Notes under the pieces: generated by a model
Databases searched by the model: none
The model's input: the letters and a program-made list of their open reading frames with translations, nothing else
What the model was told of the DNA's origin: nothing
In this document: one piece after another, positions 1 to 5,863 of the stretch
Layout of the letters: each line of letters starts with the position of its first letter
Numbering within the stretch: position 1 is the first letter of the stretch
Translations under genes and position numbers: made by a program
Source of the DNA: Rickettsia typhi
Lineage (GTDB): Bacteria > Pseudomonadota > Alphaproteobacteria > Rickettsiales > Deianiraeaceae
Length of the DNA stretch: 5,863 nt
NCBI GenBank assembly: GCA_945878495.1
Contig: CAMCTP010000055.1
Coordinates: 1-5,863 of the forward strand
Direction: 5' to 3'

Positions 1-535
1 TAAAGCAATTCATATCAACGCAAGCCTGCATCAAATCCTCCGATCCAGTAAAGCAATGCATAATACACGAAAATTTCTCCCCGCATTTTCTATTTTTCAA
101 AATCTCAATCGTCTCATTTTCGGCATTTCGTGAATGAAAAATAATCGGCAAACCAGATGAAATAGATGAATCAATATGTCGATTTACCATTTCTACCTGA
201 ATATCTTTTGATGGATTATTCTCATGATAAAAATCTAAACCAGTCTCTCCAATGGCAACAATTTTATGATTTTTTTTTACAATATCGACAACTTTTTCAA
301 CATCGAAATCCATTAAAGCAGATGAATCTGGATGAGTGCCGATCGAGCAAAAAATGTCATCACCAAAATTTAAAATTGGCAATATATCAGAATTGAACAT
401 ACTAGTTTTTGTGGATATAGCGATCATTTTCTTAACCCCATTTTCCCTAGCAGAGGACAAAACATCACAAAGACTATTGCCATCCCGATTGATATAATCA
501 AGATGGCAGTGAGTGTCTATTAAATTTATCATCAT
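1..535 (-). CDS. tatD: TatD family metal-dependent DNase, C-terminus cut off by window edge
   Basis: This is the first 178 residues of a TatD-family protein; these are usually about 255-265 residues long. They are cytoplasmic metal-dependent hydrolases with a TIM-barrel fold and 3'-5' exonuclease or DNase activity, linked to DNA repair and DNA fragmentation. Seen in the translation: the N-terminal DTHCHLD motif (metal ligands H9 and H11), SIGTHPD at 64-70, the GETGLDFY block at 96-103 (ligand E97), IIFHSRNA at 131-138 (H134) and MHCFTGS at 159-165 (H160). The final catalytic Asp lies beyond the edge. Two adjacent ATGs, at 535 and 532, are possible starts. The second gives MINLIDTHCHLD, close to the usual family N-terminus, and sits 8 nt after a strong GAGGAG Shine-Dalgarno. 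The first ATG shares one base with the upstream stop codon (TAATG), so translation is probably coupled to the lipoprotein gene. The family call is firm; the physiological substrate is unknown. Confidence 0.96.
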   Translation of the reverse strand, partial: MMINLIDTHCHLDYINRDGNSLCDVLSSARENGVKKMIAISTKTSMFNSDILPILNFGDDIFCSIGTHPDSSALMDFDVEKVVDIVKKNHKIVAIGETGLDFYHENNPSKDIQVEMVNRHIDSSISSGLPIIFHSRNAENETIEILKNRKCGEKFSCIMHCFTGSEDLMQACVDMNCF

Positions 536-1176
536 TAACTCTCCTCAGCCTGAATTTGCGGAGCGGCTGGAGCTGGTTTATTTTCAGATGAAAGACCTGC
601 GCCAAGAGTTCTATTAATAAATCTAGAAATATCAGCCTCTTTAACGCCCATTTTTTTCAATTCATCGTACATTTTTACATTATTTTTGAAGTGATTTTCA
701 ACTCTTTTAATGTCAATTATAACTCTAACATAAAGAGTTCCATCGCTAGGACTTTGGTAAATTTCTTTTCTTTGAAATCCGCTAATATCAAGTCCATCGA
801 CAACTGACCTTGTCAAAGATGAGAATGTTTTCGCAACATTTTCAGCCTTCTGTGCAACGGTATCCTTTCCAGATGAGTTGGCTGTTCCTGAAATTTCTTG
901 TTTTACAGAGTCCTCAACAACCTTGTCTACTCTTGTTTTAATTTGTGAACCAAGATTTCCAATTCCATCCAATTCAGCTTTTTGAAGCTGCTCTCTAAAT
1001 CCTAAAAGTGGAGATTTTTCCGCTATACCAACAGCTGCCAATTCATCCTTTGTTTTTGAAACTGAATACGGATCAAAAACCCACTCAGGAAGATTCATAG
1101 ACTCCAAAGATCCTCTTTTATTGCAAGCGACGAATGCTAGCGCAATTAAAGAAATTGATAACGCTTTTTTAATCAT
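535..1176 (-). CDS. LPP20-like outer-membrane lipoprotein, 213 aa
   Basis: This is a predicted lipoprotein of unknown function. A basic N-terminus (MIKK) and a hydrophobic stretch (residues 5-17) lead into FVAC, a lipobox with the acylated Cys at 18. Asn at +2 is compatible with outer-membrane sorting. The mature part resembles the LPP20 family (Pfam PF02169): PEWVFDPY at 30-37, ELAAVGIAEKSP at 45-56, then a long helical region rich in A, K, E and Q (about 60-120) and a beta-like segment TLYVRVIIDIKRVE at 147-160. The last 15 residues are a Pro/Ala-rich tail. LPP20 proteins are best known as surface antigens of Helicobacter; their biochemical role is unsettled. The gene lies 53 bp after metG, has its own near-consensus promoter and leads directly into tatD. 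There is no evident Shine-Dalgarno at its ATG, so the start rests on the signal peptide. The lipoprotein call is strong, the LPP20 assignment moderate. Confidence 0.85.
   Translation of the reverse strand: MIKKALSISLIALAFVACNKRGSLESMNLPEWVFDPYSVSKTKDELAAVGIAEKSPLLGFREQLQKAELDGIGNLGSQIKTRVDKVVEDSVKQEISGTANSSGKDTVAQKAENVAKTFSSLTRSVVDGLDISGFQRKEIYQSPSDGTLYVRVIIDIKRVENHFKNNVKMYDELKKMGVKEADISRFINRTLGAGLSSENKPAPAAPQIQAEES
541..546 (-). promoter_or_regulatory. Shine-Dalgarno site of tatD inside the lipoprotein gene
   Basis: On the minus strand this reads GAGGAG, ending 5 nt before the ATG at 535 and 8 nt before the ATG at 532. It is formed by the two Glu codons (residues 211-212) of the lipoprotein's AEES tail. 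It is the only strong Shine-Dalgarno I see in front of any gene here. Together with the TAATGATG junction it suggests re-initiation or coupled translation of tatD. Confidence 0.75.
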
Positions 1177-1197
1177 ATTTTCAAATAAATATACAAA

Positions 1198-1225
1198 TTT
1201 ATACCATATAATAATTAATTGTCAA
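1198..1225 (-). promoter_or_regulatory. Near-consensus sigma-70 promoter for the lipoprotein-tatD pair
   Basis: On the minus strand a perfect -35 TTGACA (1225-1220) is followed by a 16-bp spacer and TATAAA (1203-1198). The -10 is preceded by TGG, the TGn extension of extended -10 promoters. Transcription would start near 1190, about 15 nt before the ATG at 1176. The -35 begins immediately after the metG stop codon, so the gap is almost filled by the promoter. There is no room for a terminator, so readthrough from metG is also likely. Confidence 0.7.
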
Positions 1226-1229
1226 GCCA

Positions 1230-3200
1230 CTAAATTCTTGGACATAATTTCACAATATTTTCCCGAAAATTAAACTCCAAGCCAATCAAGTCGGTATTAA
1301 ATATAGCAAAATCTATTCCCAAGTTTTTCAAAATCGACTCTGAAATTGATGCGCAAACTGCTGAAACTCCAATTGCGATAGTATAAATATCCACACACAA
1401 AGACAGCAAGCAATCAAAAATTTCATCGAACCTATCCTCTTTTGCTATTTTCCAAGGTGCAACACGATCAATTAAAGCGTTGCAATCCATTGCAATTTTT
1501 AATACTTCATTTATCGCGCCGGTCAAATCTAGATTTTGATATAAATTCGAAATATTTTCAAGATTTCCGCACGATCGATCAGCGAGCTTTTTGTCAATCA
1601 CAAATTTACGATCACTGCAATATTTTTTTGCCATAGATATCGTTCTCTGTGTTAAATTTCCGATATTATTGACCAAGTCAGCATTTACAGTTTCCACGAG
1701 CAATTTTCTTGAGTAATTTCCGTCATTCCCAAATGGCATTGACCGCAAAAGAAAGTACCTAAAACAATCTAATGCAGTGCCATAAAAATCTCCGGATTTT
1801 GCAATTTTTGCAATCGTTTTTGAATAAATTGACCTCGCCTCAACCTCGTCAATCTCAAGATTTTTAGCTATTTTATCAAATCCAATCTCACCAGAATCAA
1901 GCAATCCGCACCTTGCTTTAATAATATATCCAGCATTTTCATCAAAAGCCGTCAAAACTTCATCAAGTTTTTTTTCGTTATGTAAAATCTTCGCAACTAA
2001 ATACCCAATTTCTTCAATTGGATCAATTGTATTTTTTAGAGATTTGGATATTTTTTCTCCATTATTAGTCCACCAGCCATGTGCAAATAATCTATCAAAT
2101 AAAATCTTACCATCGATTTTTGAATTTATAGCATCAATTCCATTGTTTGAAAAACAGCTTACACCATCAATTTCGGTATCTTCTGCTAAATTTACCATAC
2201 CAAGTAAATCGGAATATTTAATCTTTTCAGCGATTAAAAATGCCGGCCAGAAAACTGCATGAAATCTCAAAATATCCTTACCAACAATATGAGTAACAAC
2301 TGATTCGTCAGATCTATTACTCCAAAAAATGTCTCTCTTTTCAGATAACGCTGATAAATAATTCGTCAGTGCATCAAGCCAAACATAAACGCTTTGCCCC
2401 TCTTCAATTGGAATCCCCCATGGTAAATTCTGCCTAGAAATACATAAATCCTGCAAATGATCAGGCTTAAAAAAACCGTGGCTTGCTTTCTCAAAATTCA
2501 AGCCTGATAAAAATGATAAAACCTCAGTATATTTTTGATGCGGTTTTATTAAATCCTTATTCTTTAAAAATATAGCCAATAAGATTTTTTGAAAAGCCGA
2601 TAGTTTAAAAAAATAACATTCCTCGGTTTTAAATTCAACCTCAGCACCTGTTGGAGCCTTACCATCAACCAATTCCGACTCGGTATAAAATGCTTCATCT
2701 CTAACCGCATACCATCCGCTATATTTTGATTTATATATATAACCATTAGCCTCTAATGTTTGCCAAAATTTTTCCACAAAAGGAACATGCCTACCTACTG
2801 CCCTACTCTGATCAGTGATTTCACCGGTTTCAAGATCTCTACCCTCGGTTGTTCTGATAAAATTCTCACCATCTACACCAAAGCCAAATTTACCATCCTG
2901 ATTGTTAAAATTAGACAAATCAAACCTACCATAAGACGCCATACAATTTGAATCAATTGTCATTTGCCTGAAAAACTCAGATATTTCATTGCAAAATTTC
3001 ATTGGATTTACGCCCTTCGCCTCTGCCGATCTTAAAATTTTCTGCCCGTGTTCATCAGTACCTGTCTGACTTCGAACATTATACCCTGATAAAAAATACG
3101 ATCTAGCGCAAACATCCGCAACAATACTTGAGTAATAATGACCAATATGCGGAACATCATTTACATAATATATCGGCGTTGTAATATAGGCTGTTTTCAT
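1230..3200 (-). CDS. metG: Methionyl-tRNA synthetase with several large insertions
   Basis: MetRS attaches methionine to elongator and initiator tRNA in the cytoplasm and is essential. This complete 656-residue class I enzyme has the HIGH motif at 18-21 (VPHIGHYYS), TGTDEHG at 46-52, VYVWLDA at 271-277, HIVGKDILRFHAVFWPAF at 304-321, AHGWW at 373-377 and the KMSKS loop as KISKS at 383-387, then FRYFLLRSMPFGND at 480-493 and the helical anticodon-binding domain (NLTQRT at 515-520, APWK at 581-584). It has VRDEAFY (166-172) in place of zinc-binding cysteines and no C-terminal EMAP-like tRNA-binding domain, which is the alphaproteobacterial type, normally about 500-550 residues. The surplus falls in extra segments near 87-111, 121-136, 234-248, 331-367 and 398-472 (by-eye limits). 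The reading frame is unbroken and every motif is intact, so the gene looks functional. The ATG gives the expected N-terminus; there is no clear Shine-Dalgarno. It is divergent from uvrD. Confidence 0.97.
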   Translation of the reverse strand: MKTAYITTPIYYVNDVPHIGHYYSSIVADVCARSYFLSGYNVRSQTGTDEHGQKILRSAEAKGVNPMKFCNEISEFFRQMTIDSNCMASYGRFDLSNFNNQDGKFGFGVDGENFIRTTEGRDLETGEITDQSRAVGRHVPFVEKFWQTLEANGYIYKSKYSGWYAVRDEAFYTESELVDGKAPTGAEVEFKTEECYFFKLSAFQKILLAIFLKNKDLIKPHQKYTEVLSFLSGLNFEKASHGFFKPDHLQDLCISRQNLPWGIPIEEGQSVYVWLDALTNYLSALSEKRDIFWSNRSDESVVTHIVGKDILRFHAVFWPAFLIAEKIKYSDLLGMVNLAEDTEIDGVSCFSNNGIDAINSKIDGKILFDRLFAHGWWTNNGEKISKSLKNTIDPIEEIGYLVAKILHNEKKLDEVLTAFDENAGYIIKARCGLLDSGEIGFDKIAKNLEIDEVEARSIYSKTIAKIAKSGDFYGTALDCFRYFLLRSMPFGNDGNYSRKLLVETVNADLVNNIGNLTQRTISMAKKYCSDRKFVIDKKLADRSCGNLENISNLYQNLDLTGAINEVLKIAMDCNALIDRVAPWKIAKEDRFDEIFDCLLSLCVDIYTIAIGVSAVCASISESILKNLGIDFAIFNTDLIGLEFNFRENIVKLCPRI

Positions 3201-3241
3201 TTTAGTAATTAAATCTAGTGAAAACTCAAGAAAAAAAGATA

Positions 3242-3255
3242 ATTTTCAAGAAAAT
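3242..3255. repeat. Short palindrome in the metG-uvrD divergent region
   Basis: ATTTTC (3242-3247) and GAAAAT (3250-3255) form perfect 6-bp arms around AA. Part of it, TCAAGAAAA (3246-3254), recurs at 3226-3234, so a 9-bp direct repeat lies 20 bp apart, about two helical turns. This layout would suit a regulator binding between the divergent genes, but arms made mainly of A and T are expected by chance here. Confidence 0.35.
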
Positions 3256-3269
3256 AAATTGCATATAAG
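3243..3269 (+). promoter_or_regulatory. Candidate uvrD promoter
   Basis: TATAAG (3264-3269) is a reasonable -10 and would place the transcript start near 3276, about 30 nt before the uvrD ATG. The -35 is poor: TTTTCA at 3243-3248 with a short 15-bp spacer, or ATTTTC with 16 bp. The -10 overlaps that of the candidate metG promoter on the other strand. There is no Shine-Dalgarno before the ATG at 3306. Confidence 0.3.
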
Positions 3270-3290
3270 AAAATAAAAAATATCAATCAA
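3262..3290 (-). promoter_or_regulatory. Candidate metG promoter
   Basis: On the minus strand TTGATT (3290-3285) and TATATG (3267-3262) are separated by 17 bp, giving a leader of about 55 nt. Each hexamer matches consensus at about four of six positions. In sequence this rich in A and T, such matches arise by chance, so this is the best candidate and not a firm call. Confidence 0.4.
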
Positions 3291-3305
3291 AAAAGCTATT
3301 TTAAA

Positions 3306-5546
3306 ATGTTAAGTAATTTAAACCAAGCTCAACACGAAGCAGTTATAAATACCGAAGGTCCAGTGTTAGTTTTAGCCGGAGCTGGAACTGGAAAAACAAC
3401 GGTAATAACCAACAGAATAGCCTATTCAATACAGCAAAATCTTGCAACTCTTGATGAAATTCTTGCAGTTACCTTTACAAATAAAGCAGCAAATGAACTA
3501 AGAGAAAGAGTATTTAGAGCGATTGGACATTCAGAATTTTTCGAATCTTGGATAGGAACATTTCACTCAATATGCTTGAAAATTTTAAAACTTCACGGTG
3601 ATCTAGTCGGGCTAATGCCGAATTTCATGATAGCCGATACGTCAGATCAAAAACAAATACTAAAAAGAGCTCTTGAATATCTAAAAATTTCTGAAAAATC
3701 AGCGCCAATAAAAATAATATTTTCCAAAATATCAAAAATAAAAGACGAAAATATAGATGAATCAAATGTTCAGGAGTTGTCAAAATTCAATCAATCCGAG
3801 ATTGATATGAGTATTATTTTTCCAAAATATCAACAACTTCTTAGAGAGTCAAATCTTGTGGATTTTGACGATCTTATAGTATTGACAACAACCCTATTCC
3901 GTCAACATCCTGACGTTCTAGATCTCTTTCAAGAGAAATTCAAATATGTGTTAATCGATGAGTACCAAGATACAAATAAATCCCAATACAACCTAATCTC
4001 AATGCTGGTTTCAAAACGCAGAAATATATGCTGCGTTGGCGACGATGATCAATCAATATACTCGTGGCGTGGAGCGGATGTTGGAAATATCCTGAATTTC
4101 CAAAAATATTTCAAAGATGCCAAAGTTATAACTCTTAATGCAAACTATCGCTCAACGCAAAACATACTAGATATAGCAAGGGAAATAATATCAAATAACT
4201 CCAAAAGATACGAAAAAAATCTTACCGCTCAAATTCAAGATCAACGAAGCGCAAAGGTAATTACACTATACGATGGAAGGCAAGAAGGAGATGAAATTGC
4301 TCAAATAATTAAAGATTTAACCTACAGCGGAGAGTCATCGTTCAATAAAGACATGGCTGTTCTTGTTAGAACAACGGCTCAAATGCGAGCAATTGAGGAG
4401 TCATTTATAAAAAGAAGGATACCATATAAAATAATCGGTGGTGTTAAATTCTACGAGAGAAAAGAGATAAAAGACGCTATCGCCTATATCAAACTTTTAC
4501 TCTCCGATAGCGATGTGGTTTCCCTTGAGAGGATTATAAATGTCCCAAAAAGAGGAGTTGGAGAAAAAACATTCGGCTCAATTATAAATTACGCATCAAA
4601 CAACAATCTGCCAATTTTAAAAGCCATGGATCGAATGTCTCAAAATCATGATTTTAGCCCAAAGATTAACGAAACGATAACTGATTTAGCCGATAAAATC
4701 AAGGATGCAAGACGAGATTTGGCAAATGCAACCCTGCCAATTGTTCACATAGTATCAACATTTTTGGACGCAATCGGATACATAAACATGATGAAAATTG
4801 AACTTGAAAACGATCCATCGTATGAAAAAAAACTCGACAATGTTGACGATTTAATAAACAATCTATCACAGTATTCAAATCTAATAGACTTTTTTGACCA
4901 CATTTCCCTAGTCAGCGATCAAGACTCAATTGACGAAAGTGACTTCGTAAATGTCATGACAATTCACGCATCAAAAGGACTTGAGTTTGATACAGTTTTC
5001 ATCCCGGGAATGGAGGACGACCTATTTCCAAACAAACGAGTTGTTGAAGAAAATAGCGTAAAAGGAATGGAAGAAGAACGAAGACTTGCCTATGTTGCAA
5101 TCACAAGAGCAAAGCGAAATTTATACCTCCTGCACTCAAAAGTTCGTTTCTTGTATGGTAAATTTATACCTGCAAGTCCATCAATTTTTCTATCAGAAAT
5201 ATCAAAAGATTTATACCAGAAAATCGATAAAACATCATCGGCAGCTCTTGAACATAATGGAATGAAGCAAAATTTCAGCTACAATATACATCAAACCAAA
5301 ACATATTATACTGATAAATCAGACGCATCGGCAGTTCGTTCAAGATACCAACAAACCTCAATAGATAAATATAATCAGTCATTTTCGACATCAACAAAAC
5401 CTGTGGTAGAAAAAAATGTCCAAAGCGTCAAGCACGACAAATACGGCACTGGAGTTGTTGTTAGTCAATTGGGGCAATTCTCAGAAGTCAGATTCCAGTC
5501 AGGAATAAAAATGGTAGTTGCATCAAAAGATTTGCAAAATATCTAA
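3306..5546 (+). CDS. uvrD: UvrD/PcrA-type superfamily 1A DNA helicase
   Basis: This is a 3'-5' ATP-dependent DNA helicase used in nucleotide excision repair, in processing stalled forks and, in related bacteria, in transcription-coupled repair. The 746-residue protein is close to the usual 720-750. All motifs are visible: Q motif LNQAQHEAV (5-13), Walker A AGAGTGKTT (24-32), Ia VTFTNKAANELRERV (55-69), Ib GTFHS (84-88), II VLIDEYQDTN (215-224, catalytic D218 and E219), III GDDDQSIYSWRGA (245-257), IV LNANYRST (277-284), V TIHASKGLEFD (552-562) and VI EERRLAYVAITRAKR (590-604). The 2B domain occupies roughly 380-545. After a polar linker (about 640-705), VKHDKYGTGVVVS (708-720) opens the Tudor-like C-terminal module that binds RNA polymerase in PcrA and UvrD. 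This and the overall layout favour UvrD/PcrA over Rep, which normally lacks this module. The ATG gives the expected N-terminus; upstream there is no evident Shine-Dalgarno. It is divergent from metG and convergent with the small gene downstream. Confidence 0.97.
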   Translation: MLSNLNQAQHEAVINTEGPVLVLAGAGTGKTTVITNRIAYSIQQNLATLDEILAVTFTNKAANELRERVFRAIGHSEFFESWIGTFHSICLKILKLHGDLVGLMPNFMIADTSDQKQILKRALEYLKISEKSAPIKIIFSKISKIKDENIDESNVQELSKFNQSEIDMSIIFPKYQQLLRESNLVDFDDLIVLTTTLFRQHPDVLDLFQEKFKYVLIDEYQDTNKSQYNLISMLVSKRRNICCVGDDDQSIYSWRGADVGNILNFQKYFKDAKVITLNANYRSTQNILDIAREIISNNSKRYEKNLTAQIQDQRSAKVITLYDGRQEGDEIAQIIKDLTYSGESSFNKDMAVLVRTTAQMRAIEESFIKRRIPYKIIGGVKFYERKEIKDAIAYIKLLLSDSDVVSLERIINVPKRGVGEKTFGSIINYASNNNLPILKAMDRMSQNHDFSPKINETITDLADKIKDARRDLANATLPIVHIVSTFLDAIGYINMMKIELENDPSYEKKLDNVDDLINNLSQYSNLIDFFDHISLVSDQDSIDESDFVNVMTIHASKGLEFDTVFIPGMEDDLFPNKRVVEENSVKGMEEERRLAYVAITRAKRNLYLLHSKVRFLYGKFIPASPSIFLSEISKDLYQKIDKTSSAALEHNGMKQNFSYNIHQTKTYYTDKSDASAVRSRYQQTSIDKYNQSFSTSTKPVVEKNVQSVKHDKYGTGVVVSQLGQFSEVRFQSGIKMVVASKDLQNI

Positions 5547-5562
5547 ATCTAGAACTAAAAAG

Positions 5563-5721
5563 CTAAAGTTTTTTCGGAATCTCAACCGCTCCCTTGACCT
5601 GATCTTTTACCTCCGAAACAACAGAGTCAACTCTGTCTTTGCCAAGCATTTTATAGATATAATAAGCGATAAAAATGACAAGCAGCCATTTTATACAAAA
5701 TATTAAAAAGCGAAACAACAT
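5563..5721 (-). CDS. Small single-pass membrane protein, 52 aa, function unknown
   Basis: A short reading frame from the ATG at 5721 to the TAG at 5565-5563 encodes 52 residues. Residues 2-23 are strongly hydrophobic (LFRFLIFCIKWLLVIFIAYYIY), a good single transmembrane helix or uncleaved signal anchor. The rest is a charged amphipathic tail (KDRVDSVVSEVKDQVKGAVEIPKKL). The mix of one membrane helix and a soluble tail, with ordinary codon choice for this genome, supports a real gene. It ends 16 bp from the uvrD stop, in convergent orientation. I recognise no family and can assign no function. No Shine-Dalgarno is visible. A competing reading frame on the plus strand (5518-5706) starts inside uvrD and gives a basic product with no recognisable features, so I prefer this one. 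Small tail-anchored or anchor proteins of this kind are common and often unannotated. Confidence 0.6.
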   Translation of the reverse strand: MLFRFLIFCIKWLLVIFIAYYIYKMLGKDRVDSVVSEVKDQVKGAVEIPKKL

Positions 5722-5729
5722 AAAGCATG

Positions 5730-5749
5730 TATTTATTAAATAATAAATA
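5730..5749. repeat. AT-only perfect inverted repeat upstream of the small membrane gene
   Basis: TATTTATTA (5730-5738) and its exact reverse complement TAATAAATA (5741-5749) flank a central AA. The repeat begins 9 nt upstream of the ATG at 5721. In RNA the 2-nt centre would have to open to form a loop, giving a weak hairpin over the ribosome-loading zone; in DNA it could be an operator. It contains no G or C, so chance is a serious alternative. Confidence 0.5.
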
Positions 5750-5814
5750 AACAGTATTTTTCAATTTGCAACAAAAAGCTTGATTTTTTAAAATATTAGA
5801 CTAGTCTTTATAGT

Positions 5815-5840
5815 ATTATATTTTTGTACAACATTGTCAA
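5815..5840 (-). promoter_or_regulatory. Candidate promoter elements for the small membrane gene
   Basis: On the minus strand a perfect TTGACA (5840-5835) and a perfect TATAAT (5820-5815) occur together, but only 14 bp apart, shorter than the usual 16-18. Alternatives are TTTTGA paired with TATAAT at 16 bp, or TTGACA with TAATAC at 16 bp. A start near 5807 would give a leader of about 85 nt. The perfect 10-bp palindrome AGACTAGTCT (5798-5807) then sits at the predicted start point, where an operator could act. The rest of 5722-5863 holds no gene that I can see. Confidence 0.4.
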
Positions 5841-5863
5841 AACAAGTAGAAGACTTTGAAATA

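Noticed and set aside
166..396. Open frame of 76 codons on the plus strand
   Set aside because: It lies wholly antisense to tatD, whose motifs are unambiguous, and the product has no recognisable features.
2044..2262. Open frame of 72 codons on the plus strand, with similar frames at 1442-1636 and 2760-2951
   Set aside because: They are antisense to the intact metG gene and look like by-products of its codon composition.
2564..2746. Open frame of 60 codons on the minus strand
   Set aside because: It is a shifted frame inside metG; the metG frame there encodes the conserved VRDEAFY and APTGAEVE segments.
1230..3200. Intein or frameshift as the cause of the long MetRS
   Set aside because: The extra blocks are far too short for an intein and lack splicing motifs, and the frame runs without interruption with conserved motifs on both sides of each block.
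5528..5550. Hairpin AGATTT/AAATCT across the uvrD stop codon as a terminator
   Set aside because: The stem is six AT-rich pairs with an 11-nt loop and no following T run, so it is not a credible intrinsic terminator. No other convincing terminator was seen in the 16-bp gap.
5518..5706. Open frame of 62 codons on the plus strand after uvrD
   Set aside because: It starts within uvrD in another frame, gives a basic product without domains, and is antisense to the more convincing membrane-protein frame.
5771..5790. A-tract and T-tract around GCTTGA as a terminator
   Set aside because: It would be a stem of only A-T pairs with no GC core; expected by chance in such AT-rich DNA.

Overview
The window is an AT-rich bacterial segment carrying five protein genes: tatD, a small lipoprotein gene, metG, uvrD/pcrA and a 52-codon membrane-protein gene. 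I see no tRNA, rRNA, CRISPR array, insertion sequence or phage gene. The methionyl-tRNA synthetase is of the zinc-less type with a VRDEAFY segment, typical of alphaproteobacteria, and metG close to tatD is an arrangement I associate with that class. With the low GC content and mostly weak Shine-Dalgarno sites, this suggests an AT-rich, possibly host-associated alphaproteobacterium (Rickettsiales or Holosporales style). The lineage is an inference. A lipoprotein resembling the LPP20 family, best known from Helicobacter and Campylobacter, is an unexpected member of this cluster.

Layout: on the minus strand, metG (3200-1230) is followed by the lipoprotein gene (1176-535) and then tatD (from 535 or 532, running off the left edge). 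tatD overlaps or abuts the lipoprotein stop codon, and its Shine-Dalgarno site lies in the lipoprotein's last sense codons, so the two look translationally coupled. A near-consensus extended -10 promoter fills the 53-bp gap after metG. The lipoprotein-tatD pair can therefore be expressed apart from metG.

A 105-bp AT-rich region (3201-3305) separates metG from the divergent uvrD/pcrA helicase gene (3306-5546, plus strand). It holds candidate back-to-back promoters with overlapping -10 hexamers and a short palindrome. uvrD is complete, with all helicase motifs and the C-terminal RNA-polymerase-binding module. Convergent to it, 16 bp away, is a short gene (5721-5563, minus) for a single-pass membrane peptide. 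The final 142 bp (5722-5863) hold only candidate control sequences for that gene.

Most of the region is housekeeping: methionine charging of tRNA, DNA unwinding and repair, and a metal-dependent nuclease. I find no evidence of a new defence or mobile system. The items most worth a second look are the MetRS with about five extra segments (roughly 165 residues), including a 75-residue block just after the KMSKS loop, the LPP20-like protein coupled to tatD, and the short membrane-protein gene.
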